This document shows positions 39,601 through 45,525 of a DNA stretch of 64,000 nucleotides, piece after piece. Within the stretch, counting starts at the first letter, position 1, and the number at the start of each line of letters is the position of its first letter. The stretch is from NCBI RefSeq assembly GCF_012927085.1, contig NZ_JABBFX010000003.1:992001-1056000 (forward strand). The letters are read 5' to 3'. Position numbers and translations under genes: made by a program. The DNA comes from Ramlibacter agri. Lineage in GTDB: Bacteria; Pseudomonadota; Gammaproteobacteria; Burkholderiales; Burkholderiaceae_C. The notes under the pieces were generated by a model, which saw only the letters and a list, made by a program, of their open reading frames with translations, had not been told where the DNA came from and did not search any database.

Positions 39601-42236
39601 CCAGCGTCGGCAGCACGGGCAGCACGGTCGATCTCCAGGCCCAGGGGGCCCTGACGGCCAACGAAGGCACGGCCATCACGGCCAACGCCAACGTGCTGCT
39701 CCAGGCGGGTGGCGACGTCACCATCGACACGGTGAACGCGGGCATCGGCAAGGTGCGCGTCGTCGCAGCCAACCTGGTCGACGGCGACAGCGGCGCCGGC
39801 GAGACCGAAGTGGACATCATCGCGGACCAGTTGCTGGTCAGCGCCACCGGCGCCGTGGGCTCCGCGTCCAATCCGCTGGAGACCCGTGTGGCAACGCTGG
39901 CGGCGCAGGCCGGCGGCCTGGTGAACATCGCCGAAGCGGATTCGCTGCTGGTGGGCCCGGCCAGCTTCGGCGGCGTGAGCCGCGTCAACGCCGACGGCAG
40001 CCTCACGGTGTGGGGCCCGGCTTCGCAAGGCAACGTCATCGCCGGCGGCGCGCTCACGCTCACCGTGGCTGGCACCCTGGACCTCGCGGCCAACGCCAGC
40101 CTGCAAGCCGCCGGCAACCTCGTCGCCACGGCCGACGGCAACGTCACCATGGCTGCCGGTTCGTCCATGCAGGCCACCGGCCCGTCCACCATCGACCTCA
40201 CGTCGAACACCGGCACGGTGATGATGGACCCGAACACGAGCTCGCTGGCCACCGGCTCGGGCGACATCCACGTCACCGCCGAAGGCGACATCCAGCCCGG
40301 CGCCGTCATCACGCAGGGCAAGGCCTACCTGAATTCGCTCAATGGCCGCGTGCTGATCCGCGGCGACCTGCAGCGCAATGGCGAGGACGTCGACCTGTTC
40401 GGCAACGACCTGGTCATCGAGGTACCGGTCTCCAGCCCGGGCGGCACGCTGCGCATCGGCCCGCTGAACCCCGGCACGGACATCGTCATCGGCGACACCG
40501 TGCCCACCGGCGCGGCGCTGCAGGTGGACACCGGCGAGCTGGCGCTGCTGCAGGACGGCTTCGCGCAGATCGTCATCGGCAGCAGCCTGGACCACACCGC
40601 GATCCTGCTGGATGGCGCGACCTCGCCGCTGGTGTTCCATGACCCGCTGGTGCTGACGGCCACCGGCGCCGGCGGCACGGTGAAGCTGCAAGGCAGCGTG
40701 ACGGGCGACTCGCTCACCATCGCCGACGCCGGCGACCACACCACGCTGGCGACGGCCACCGTTGCCATGCAGGGCAGCGTGCTGGTGCAGGACCAGCTGA
40801 CCGTCGACGGCCCGAACACCATCACGGGCAGCGGCTCGCTGCACTTCACGCAGGCCGTCACCGGCGCGGGCGGCGCGGCCGACACGCTGGCGCTCGATGC
40901 TGGCGGCGGCAGCGTGGCGATGGACCAGCCTGTCACCAACCTCGACGGCCTGAGCATCAGCAACGCCAGCGACGTCCACTTCGGCGCCGCCGTCACGCTG
41001 AGCGGCGACCTGGTGATCGACGCCACCGGCACCGTCACCTTCGACGGCCCGCTGACGCTGACCAACGGCGCGCGCCTCATCGTGCGCGGCGGCGGCCAGG
41101 TGGTGTTCAACGACAGCGCCGACCTCGGCTCGGGCGACGCCCTGCTGCAGGTGTCCGGCATCCACGCCACCGGCGGCACCGGCAGCCTGCGCGGCACCGG
41201 CGCGCTGCAGGTGCAGGGCGCCACGGCCACGCAGGCGATCCACGTCGGCGCCGGCACGGCCGCGGCGGGCGAGCTGGTGGTGGGCAACGACGTGCTGGGC
41301 GCAGTCGGCGCGGGCTTCACGGCCCTCCACATCGGCACCGGCACGGCCGCCCTCACGCTGGGCGATGCCGACCTGTCCGCCACCGGCGCGCCGGTGGAAC
41401 TGCAAGGCAGCAGCATCGCGATGGTCGCCACCGGCGCCGGCGTGCGCCTGGGCACCAGCTTGGCGCTGCATGCCACGGGCGACATCACGGCGGCCGGCCA
41501 GCTGCAGGCCACCACCGCGGCCAACGTCACGCTGACCAGCGACACGGGCGCCATCACCATGGCGGCGGGCAGCAAGCTGGCCAGCCAGGGCGGGCACATC
41601 GCGCTGACCGGCGCCGGCAACCTGGCCGTCGCTGGCCTCGATGCGCGTTCGTCCACCGGCACCGGCACCGTGTCCCTGAGCAGCGCCACCGGCGCCATCA
41701 CCGACGCCGATGCCGATTCGGCCATCAACGTCTACGCCCAGGGCGTCGACTTCCATGGCCGCGGCACCCAGGCGGGCAGCGCCCAGGTGCTCGAGGTCGC
41801 GGCGGCAGTTGTGCGCGTCGACCCGGCCGGCGGCATCGTCCTGCGCGACTCCGGCACCGACGGCCGCGTCTACTACAACGTGCTGCACGGGTCCGACCTG
41901 GAGCAGGCGCTGGTGGCCGTGGGCGCCTCGCAGCGGGTCACCACGGACCCGGATGCCTTCGTGGCCGGCGGCGGCCTGCAACAGCTGGCGGCGGCCAGCA
42001 CCGGAGTGCGGACCAACTCCCTGGCAACGGCGCTCAGCCTGTCGCTGGGCAGCTACAGCGCTCCGTCCGGGAATACCCAGGTGCAGAGCTACCTGGCGAG
42101 CACGGGCACGACCGCCGACGCCGGCCTCACGCTCTCCCAGCGGCTGCAGGCGGAAAGCGAGCTGTCGTTTGCCAGCGGCCAGCCGGCCGGCGACGCCACC
42201 GGGGTGGACTACTGGACCGAGTCGCTCAGCGTGTGA
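30651..42236 (+). CDS. Giant LEPR-XLL beta-repeat exported protein
   Basis: This 3,861-residue protein begins at an ATG preceded by AAAGAGAA. Residues about 16-31 read FRVEPLEARVLLSADP, which matches the LEPR-XLL N-terminal motif found in very large bacterial surface proteins; the basic stretch before it (KRALRDLF) is also typical. There is no conventional cleavable signal peptide. The rest is beta-strand repeat, including about ten copies of a 210-residue unit (33.7-40.1 kb). Segments such as LADGFSKIVIGQQDG and LDGATSPLVFHDPLVL are near-identical to segments of the first giant protein, so the two are paralogues. The C-terminal region (VLRDSGTDGRVYYNVL ... DYWTESLSV) is also shared. It is probably a secreted or surface-anchored structural protein. 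The only gene between this one and the secretion operon is none: a terminator follows directly. Confidence 0.9.
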   Translation: MKPVQPPFKRALRDLFRVEPLEARVLLSADPVLGAVAVALKPADQDPAAAVAQAYAAPADVNVATTPGATVLVADNAQQPADATSQWLLVDTAQLADANGRVVVGGPDSNAVIHVGTSQVGDLVLMNPQAGGEVYLDGALQLTGSLMILGSGHTTTVSADISDANDVTIADSVKINGNRTIEAGTDGTGFVQLGNNTASTINGDGVGAADSLVVHAADNVRFTGPVGGTDPLTSLTIDGVNVGGTPNLPNNVNFDRDVTVNGDLVINATGTVTFTGMVTLNNGGSLRITGASSVVFQSGLVLVKDTTTGRVGNIFIEGNEIDFVGGSESVKGDGMLTLRPSNVGYGIDVGTIPNSASQPANTTLNLDSADLKALADGFSKIVIGQQDGLHANVAAGNVRIGAESQNVLLRDPVEVYGGTIAVTDMQPSDYQLSVDGSITLDAYGDITIANRMEANLGGSTLTDVTLYSATGKVAQVNDLGDNVGAEPLRAGALTVHAAGGISLPYTEITSVSATNTASGDLSITETATGADVIVTLLSQQAASGGIALNTTAGSITVNGGITNAGSGLTQLGAAGSGKNITVNQDIHSASGTIQLTAAGAITTNDDAGSVTHGVIATDGAGNVQLVASSGAIQQGADILSAGGLVSLDAFTTVTMSDGVKAQSLGLGAGSVSLKARGGNVTVSIVNADGTISIAAAAAIIDGLTGSNPNLDGETAAVLLAAASGIGTGSTPLQTRVNALAATNTTTGGVFIREATALRISGGAGSYAVDAGGSDGSVSITTIDGAITIEKGVRSTGTVGNMLVQTSEAAEATVADLKIRADVTTAHGSMSLLSADSINVDDLVAATAPTISVTGSGQTLDVSADAAITTEGNARFATAGGALRLYADAGDVSLGVADAGAGNVSISAMHGGRILDAQADDGNATPSANVIAGSVRLQGDAGIGLAGALFDTQVATLAAKVTTGSVFLAERDALSVGDVAALSVNRITAQATLGAPVSDTSLSGIGGNAGVVLQAGGNLAIDRAVGAGGNLLLSSGGTLAVNAIASTSAGNLSALANGTLTVAATGVLDATAGVDIESTTGAVNMVDGAVARSNAATIRVKAATGVTVGLLDARSSSDRAGGTTNDFATWGAVSVVAGGNIADNTGETATDIYGYTVRLQAGGGIGASGEQLETEAGQMSAKAGAAGLFLADATGLEVLAQGDIGVARVGLDGVAAIGPVDAAQSGLASGGVLAVVAQGGPLVVDTGTAVTAAGNVLLTALTSDVALSSDVSSGGNISIESARDLLVAGNIAATAAGKTVDLSATRTLSQAQGTTISSNNGNVSLDAGGAVTIETLNAGTGGVFVSGLTIADGDAAGDTEVDIIGGAAQLKGSNGIGAAGAALETQVTTLSAIGNGVFLTESDGVTVDRVQVDVNRVDANGGVAAAGHAAQEDVSGTTVVLATLAGDLTLNAGTAATDAVYGGPGNVRLEAVAGHVVANGNITSSNGSLSVLGASGVAFQGTAGIVAYSGTVDIAASNGAITMADGTGVLTDGGAIRLQASGDITVANLNATATGSVSVNAGGNIADNTGNTNIDILAGVLRLQAGGGIGAADNALETWVGQLSASAGAAGMFLLESDAVLVTQTAAISVNRVGLDGTTLTAQADGVQAGLASGGAVSLQTTNGTLTTDAQGAVSAGGNLYLGAGGSSSDLVTGAAVSSSGGSLSLAAGRDALLGGSVSATAAGSSVEVKAARDVLQAQGTAITTSNGGIVVTGGSLATNGIAGTVTLETLNAGTAGVQVGAQSIVDGDAAGDTEVDIVAGSAALFAGAGIGAAGAALETAVGTLKVGAVGDVFVTESDAVVIDAVSVSYQRVDASGATTNVTTGSLAGLSGANLVLRTLAGSITSAAGVAVAATGNLLLQAGGSTSDIALAGSASAGGAMSLIAGRDATVKSTVTTTGGSIDIQSGGRIDAQQGSAIASGNGNVQLLALSGSVTLELVNAGTGTVRISGSSIIDGDTTTGETEVDIVADKLLLTATSSAGTGVNPLETTVNTLSVSAGSTVGIVESDGLVLDTVTASVNRVAVDGTTAATTPVTQGNVGGSTVTLRTLAGSLSATAAGGKVTATGNLLLKAGGATSDMTLGAAVSTTTGNISLDAGRDMSLAAALSTAGAGKTIDLLAGGALTQQQGSTLTTTNGHASLVAGGVLTIETISVGIGRVNISGSSIVDGDAAGDTEVDILAAGVRATATAGGIGSSGNALETTISTLSAVATGDVFITETDALDLAVVSATVNRVGNNGADAVVTSGGQNNVSGATVVVRTLGGNLTNQATGVVSATGNLLLSAGGAASDLNLAAAVSSSGGDVSLAAGEDIILGANVTSTAPGKSIDLVAGRNFTQAQGTTLQTNAGNIGLQAGGVATLETFNAFSGYVRIQAGSVVDGDTTANESEVDVSAFGLQLVTTGAVGASANALETTVQTLAASAGGNLFLANTGALNISALAIDTQRVGTDGVSTSTTNAATSGLSTATAVVQSGGILESIASAAINASGNLLLKTLDGADMNLQGSVSASGDLTLDSGRDLLLGGAVATTGAGRTLVLLANRAFTQAQGSSASSSDGTIVVSAVLEATVESLAAGTGTVRINASRVIDGDADGDNEVDVTAGALGIVASNGAIGTAANALETAVGSIALGAAQGDVFVTESDALTVDTVGGTAQRVGSDGASQALALASLAGLNGNQVVVRTLAGSLATTAGGGLVMAGSNLLLSAGGAGSDLSLGAAVASTGGDISLLAGRDLLLNASVSTTGSGNTIDLSAQRNLAQAQGTAVTSTDGNIAVEAVTGDATLETVSAGMGSVWVSAVDIVDGDTAGDSEADLSGSVILLTATGAIGAAGNALETSAASLNAHAGGDVFLAEADALVVDNAIASDVHRVQATGASASNMHFGSDGLSGANVVLTTGNGALTTFGAVTANGKLLLQAGGPAGDLTIRSGATAGGALSLEAGRDLVLASSVGSTGSTVDLQAQGALTANEGTAITANANVLLQAGGDVTIDTVNAGIGKVRVVAANLVDGDSGAGETEVDIIADQLLVSATGAVGSASNPLETRVATLAAQAGGLVNIAEADSLLVGPASFGGVSRVNADGSLTVWGPASQGNVIAGGALTLTVAGTLDLAANASLQAAGNLVATADGNVTMAAGSSMQATGPSTIDLTSNTGTVMMDPNTSSLATGSGDIHVTAEGDIQPGAVITQGKAYLNSLNGRVLIRGDLQRNGEDVDLFGNDLVIEVPVSSPGGTLRIGPLNPGTDIVIGDTVPTGAALQVDTGELALLQDGFAQIVIGSSLDHTAILLDGATSPLVFHDPLVLTATGAGGTVKLQGSVTGDSLTIADAGDHTTLATATVAMQGSVLVQDQLTVDGPNTITGSGSLHFTQAVTGAGGAADTLALDAGGGSVAMDQPVTNLDGLSISNASDVHFGAAVTLSGDLVIDATGTVTFDGPLTLTNGARLIVRGGGQVVFNDSADLGSGDALLQVSGIHATGGTGSLRGTGALQVQGATATQAIHVGAGTAAAGELVVGNDVLGAVGAGFTALHIGTGTAALTLGDADLSATGAPVELQGSSIAMVATGAGVRLGTSLALHATGDITAAGQLQATTAANVTLTSDTGAITMAAGSKLASQGGHIALTGAGNLAVAGLDARSSTGTGTVSLSSATGAITDADADSAINVYAQGVDFHGRGTQAGSAQVLEVAAAVVRVDPAGGIVLRDSGTDGRVYYNVLHGSDLEQALVAVGASQRVTTDPDAFVAGGGLQQLAAASTGVRTNSLATALSLSLGSYSAPSGNTQVQSYLASTGTTADAGLTLSQRLQAESELSFASGQPAGDATGVDYWTESLSV
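33731..40120 (+). repeat. About ten tandem ~630-bp coding repeats
   Basis: The marker GN(L/V)xLxA occurs in frame at about 33731, 34407, 35039, 35678, 36332, 36962, 37595, 38225, 38857 and 39488. Spacing is 630-676 bp and settles to 630-633 bp in the distal copies. Each unit of about 210 residues also carries AGRDLLL, QAQGT, ETxxAG, DGDxxGDxEVDI, NALET, ESDALxxD, NRVxxDG and VxRTLAGSL in fixed order. The regular period indicates tandem amplification followed by divergence. Confidence 0.85.
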
Positions 42237-42246
42237 TTTTTCCTCG

Positions 42247-42276
42247 AAGACGGGACGCCCGTGTGCGTCCCGTCTT
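42247..42276 (+). terminator. Hairpin terminator after second giant gene
   Basis: A perfect 11-bp stem (42247-42257 with 42266-42276) with an 8-nt loop starts 11 bp after the stop codon. The downstream side has only a short T-containing tail (TTACGTT), so termination may be incomplete. It separates the giant genes from the secretion operon. Confidence 0.7.
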
Positions 42277-42347
42277 ACGTTCTGTAGCAGTGCTGGACTA
42301 CACTCGTCGCTTCCCCAGTCTGACAACCACCAAGCGGAGATCTACCT

Positions 42348-43115
42348 GTGTTCCAGAAAGTCGTCCCGGTCAATAAAGAACGCCACGCCTCGAAGAAGAT
42401 CAAGGAGGTCTCCGGCTTCGGTTTCGCGTCCAATTTCCACATCGCCTACGTGACGATGCAGGAGTTCGCCCGCGCCGCCTCGATCTTCCCGATCGTGTTC
42501 CTGGAAGACAAGGACAAGGACGAATTCCGTCCGGTGGTCCTGCTGGGCCTGAACGCCGGCGAGAACCTGTTCGTGGGCAAGGACGGCAAGTGGCAGGCTT
42601 CGTACGTGCCGGCCATCATCCGCCGCTACCCCTTCGCGCTGACTGCCGCCGGCAACGACGGCCAGTACGTGGTGTGCATCGACGAGGAAAGCCCGCTGGT
42701 CTCCGACACCGAAGGCGCGCCGCTGTTCAACGAAAAGGGCGAGCCCACCCAGGTCATCGAGAACGTCAAGCGCTACCTGGCCGAGCTGCAGCAGATGGAC
42801 GGGTTCACCCGCGAGTTCTGCAAGTTCCTGCAGGCCAACAACATGTTCACCCCGCTGAACATGCGCGTGCGTGAAGCCAGCCGCGTGAAGAACATCTCCG
42901 GCTGCTACGTCATCAACGAAGAGCGCCTGAACAACCTGTCGGACGAGAAGTTCCTCGAGTTCCGCGCCAAGCGCTACCTGCCGGCCGTGTACTCGCACCT
43001 GATCTCGCTGGCCCAGACCGAGCGCCTGGTCAAGCTGCACGAAGACGCGCAGCCGGCCGCTGCCGCCGCGGAAGCCGCCAAGGCTCCCGCCAAGAAATCC
43101 GCGGCCAAGCAGTAA
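42348..43115 (+). CDS. SapC family protein
   Basis: The 255-residue product begins with MFQKVVPVNKERH and contains FAxASIFPIVFLEDKD-type and GLNAGENLF segments characteristic of the SapC family. A GTG start at 42348 with a GCGGAG site upstream fits. The C-terminal 20 residues are Ala/Lys-rich. SapC was named from the Campylobacter fetus surface-layer locus, where it lies with type I secretion genes; its biochemical role is not established. Here it is the first gene of a six-gene operon with TolC- and HlyD-like genes, a similar context. No signal peptide is seen, so it is probably cytoplasmic. It could act as a chaperone or assembly factor for the giant proteins, which is inference. Confidence 0.85.
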   Translation: MFQKVVPVNKERHASKKIKEVSGFGFASNFHIAYVTMQEFARAASIFPIVFLEDKDKDEFRPVVLLGLNAGENLFVGKDGKWQASYVPAIIRRYPFALTAAGNDGQYVVCIDEESPLVSDTEGAPLFNEKGEPTQVIENVKRYLAELQQMDGFTREFCKFLQANNMFTPLNMRVREASRVKNISGCYVINEERLNNLSDEKFLEFRAKRYLPAVYSHLISLAQTERLVKLHEDAQPAAAAAEAAKAPAKKSAAKQ

Positions 43116-43117
43116 GC

Positions 43118-44689
43118 GTGAAGCCCGTCCTGCTCGCGCTGTCTCTGGCGGCGGGGCTGGCGGCGCTCGCGCCCGCGGCGGCGCAAGGGCTGCAGCCGCC
43201 GCGCACCATCGCCGGTCTGGAGACCCAGCCGCCCCCGCTGCTGCACGGTGACGTGCCGATCCTGCCGCGCCAGCTTGCCCAGCTGGTGGCGGCGCGCAAC
43301 CCCGAAATCCGCTACAGCCGCCTCGGCGTGGAGGTGGCTGCGTACCTGAGCTCCGCCGAAGCCTCGCTGTACGAGACCGTCCTCTACGGCTCCGCCGTGG
43401 GCGACGACGTCGACCGCCAGCGCACGATCGAGGAGCGCGTTTCCAGCGCCGCCTCGCTGTCGGTGCTGAACGAGCGCTCGCAAAGCTACGAAGCGGGCCT
43501 GAAGCAGCGCCTGCCCACCGCCGGCGAGATGTCGCTGGCCTACAAGGTGGTCCGGCGCAGCAACAACATCATCGCCAGCTCCACCAACAACCTGCAGGAC
43601 ACCGAGTGGACCAGCGGGCTGGTGGTGACGCTGAAGCAGCCGCTGCTGCGCAACGCCGGCCGCGGCGTGCTGGAAACCGACCGCCGCGTCGCCGAACTGG
43701 AACGCGAAGTGCAGTGGGCGCAGTTCCGCCAGCAGGTGCTGAAGTCCACCGCCGACGCGCTGAACCTCTATTGGCAGCTGCAGCGCGCGCAGGAGGCCCG
43801 CCGCCTGCGCGACGAGTCGATGAACAACGTGCAGAAGATGGCGCAGGACGTCGACGCGCGCATCGAGGCCGGCCGCACGCCGCCGGCCGCGCGGCTGGAA
43901 GTGCAGTCCATCCTGGCCGGCCGCGAGGCGGAGCTGCTGCGCGCCGACCTCGCCGAGCATGAGGCCGAAGCCAAGGTGCTGACCGCGCTGGGCATCCCGT
44001 CCACCGGCCCGGCCCTGCACCTGAAGGCCACCGACACGCCGCTGCCGCCCAATGCGCAGCCCGAGCCGCTGGACGAGGCGCTGCAGCGCGCGCTGGACCA
44101 GTGGCCGCCGTACCGCGTGTCGCAGCTGCGCCTGGAGCAGGGCCGCCTGCGCCTGGCCTTTGCCGACAACCAGCGGCAGCCGCAGCTGGATTTCAGCGCC
44201 ACCTACAACGCCACCGGCCTCGCCTACGACCGCATCGAGGCCAAGAAGCTCGCCACCCGCGACCAGTACCCGGAGTGGACCTTGGGCCTCAACTTCGAAA
44301 TGCCGCTGGGGGGCAACGGCAAGGCCGGCGGCCAGTACCAGGCGCAGGCCGTGCGCGTGCAGCAGAACCTGCTGGAGCTGGAAGCGATCCGCACCTCGCT
44401 GTCGAACGACCTGTCGCAGCGGCGCGAAGACCTGGTGTCGGCGCTGCGCCAGGTGGCGCAGGCGCAGAAGGACGTCGACCTGCGCAAGCAGGTGGAAGAC
44501 AACGAGCGCGACCGCTACCGCCTGGGCGTGGGCCTGCTGCGCAACTGGCTGGACCGCGAGAACGAAACCTACGAGGCGCGCCAGCGCCTGTCCGATGCCG
44601 TGATGCGCGCCCAGTCGGCGCGGGTGGCGTGGCAGTTCGCGCAGGGCAGCCTGCTGGACGAGTACGACATCGCCTTGAGGAGCGAATGA
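43118..44689 (+). CDS. TolC-like outer membrane efflux protein
   Basis: The 523-residue product starts at a GTG 2 bp after the SapC stop. It has a signal peptide of about 23 residues (MKPVLLALSLAAGLAALAPAAAQG) and long amphipathic helices typical of TolC-family trimers, for example the ARLEVQSILAGREAELLRAD and ALRQVAQAQKDVDLRKQVED segments. The length is normal for the family. TolC proteins form the outer-membrane and periplasmic channel of tripartite export machines. Its neighbours are two HlyD-like adaptors, so it probably provides the exit duct for the operon's exporter. Its stop codon overlaps the next start by one base (TGATG). Confidence 0.88.
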   Translation: MKPVLLALSLAAGLAALAPAAAQGLQPPRTIAGLETQPPPLLHGDVPILPRQLAQLVAARNPEIRYSRLGVEVAAYLSSAEASLYETVLYGSAVGDDVDRQRTIEERVSSAASLSVLNERSQSYEAGLKQRLPTAGEMSLAYKVVRRSNNIIASSTNNLQDTEWTSGLVVTLKQPLLRNAGRGVLETDRRVAELEREVQWAQFRQQVLKSTADALNLYWQLQRAQEARRLRDESMNNVQKMAQDVDARIEAGRTPPAARLEVQSILAGREAELLRADLAEHEAEAKVLTALGIPSTGPALHLKATDTPLPPNAQPEPLDEALQRALDQWPPYRVSQLRLEQGRLRLAFADNQRQPQLDFSATYNATGLAYDRIEAKKLATRDQYPEWTLGLNFEMPLGGNGKAGGQYQAQAVRVQQNLLELEAIRTSLSNDLSQRREDLVSALRQVAQAQKDVDLRKQVEDNERDRYRLGVGLLRNWLDRENETYEARQRLSDAVMRAQSARVAWQFAQGSLLDEYDIALRSE

Positions 44690-45525
44690 TGAGGCTGACT
44701 ACCGCCCTGTGCGCGCTGGCATTGCTGGCGCCAGTGGCCGCGAGCGCCGCGGACTACCCCGGCCTGGTGCAGCCGCTGCACGACGTGACCCTCAGCTCCG
44801 GCGTCGGCGGCATCGTCGCCAGCCGCCGCGTGCACCCGGGCAGCAAGGTCGGCGCCGGCCAGGTGCTGATGGTGCTGGACGACCGCCTGCAGTCCGTGGA
44901 GGCGCAGCGCCGCCGCGTGATCCAGGAGGACAACAGCGAGCTGAAGGCCACCGTGGACCGCGTGCGCATCGCCAAGGGCCTGTACGACGACGCGCAGAAG
45001 GTCTACGACAAGACCGGCTCCATCAGCCGCGACGAACTCGCGCGGCTGGAAGCCGACTACCTGTCGGCGCAGGGCCGGCTGGAGCAGCTGCAGGCGCAGA
45101 AGCAGCGCGAGAAGCTGGAGCAGCAGGGCGCCGAGCAGGAAAAGCAGATGCGCCAGCTGGTCGCGCCGGTGTCCGGCGTGGTGACCAAGGTGGACATCGA
45201 GCCCGGCGAGTGGGCCAAGCCCGGCGAGGCGCTGATCCGCCTGGTCGACGCCAGCACGCTCGTCTTCAAGACCAACATCCCGATGGCCGCCGTGGGCGGC
45301 GTCAGGCAGGGCGGCGTGCTGCCGGTGCTGGTGGAAGGCGACGGCGCGCGCGTGGCGCAGGTGCCGGCCCGCATCACCTTCGTCTCGCCGGTGGCCGACG
45401 CGGCCAGCGGCCTGGTGGAGGTGCGTGCCTCCATCGCCAACCCGGGCGGCAAGCTGCGCGCCGGCAGCAAGGCGGTGCTGCGGCTTGGCGCCCCCGTGCC
45501 CACCGCCGCCGAAGGCAAGCTATGA
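44689..45525 (+). CDS. HlyD/RND-type periplasmic adaptor subunit
   Basis: The 278-residue product has a signal peptide (MRLTTALCALALLAPVAASA), a first lipoyl half (GVGGIVASRRVHPGSKVGAGQVLMVLD in shortened form), a coiled coil (about 60-130) rich in Gln/Glu/Arg, the second lipoyl half (APVSGVVTKVDIEPGEW) and a beta-barrel segment. The start at 44689 is spaced better from GAGGAG (44677-44682) than the in-frame ATG at 44686. Adaptors of this kind bridge an inner-membrane transporter to TolC. With no N-terminal membrane anchor it is soluble periplasmic. It overlaps the next gene by 4 bp (ATGA), so the two are translationally coupled. Confidence 0.86.
   Translation: MRLTTALCALALLAPVAASAADYPGLVQPLHDVTLSSGVGGIVASRRVHPGSKVGAGQVLMVLDDRLQSVEAQRRRVIQEDNSELKATVDRVRIAKGLYDDAQKVYDKTGSISRDELARLEADYLSAQGRLEQLQAQKQREKLEQQGAEQEKQMRQLVAPVSGVVTKVDIEPGEWAKPGEALIRLVDASTLVFKTNIPMAAVGGVRQGGVLPVLVEGDGARVAQVPARITFVSPVADAASGLVEVRASIANPGGKLRAGSKAVLRLGAPVPTAAEGKL

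Noticed and set aside
1..42236. CRISPR-like regularity of repeats
   Set aside because: Repeats are long, in frame and coding, with no short identical direct repeat and unique spacers.
1..42236. Giant proteins as filamentous-haemagglutinin two-partner-secretion proteins or autotransporters
   Set aside because: No TpsB/FhaC-type barrel gene, no N-terminal TPS domain (in the second giant protein, whose N-terminus is visible) and no C-terminal barrel are seen; beta-repeat composition alone is not sufficient.
33648..42326. A 2,892-codon minus-strand frame across the second giant gene
   Set aside because: Same GC-driven shadow effect; no domain pattern is seen in it.
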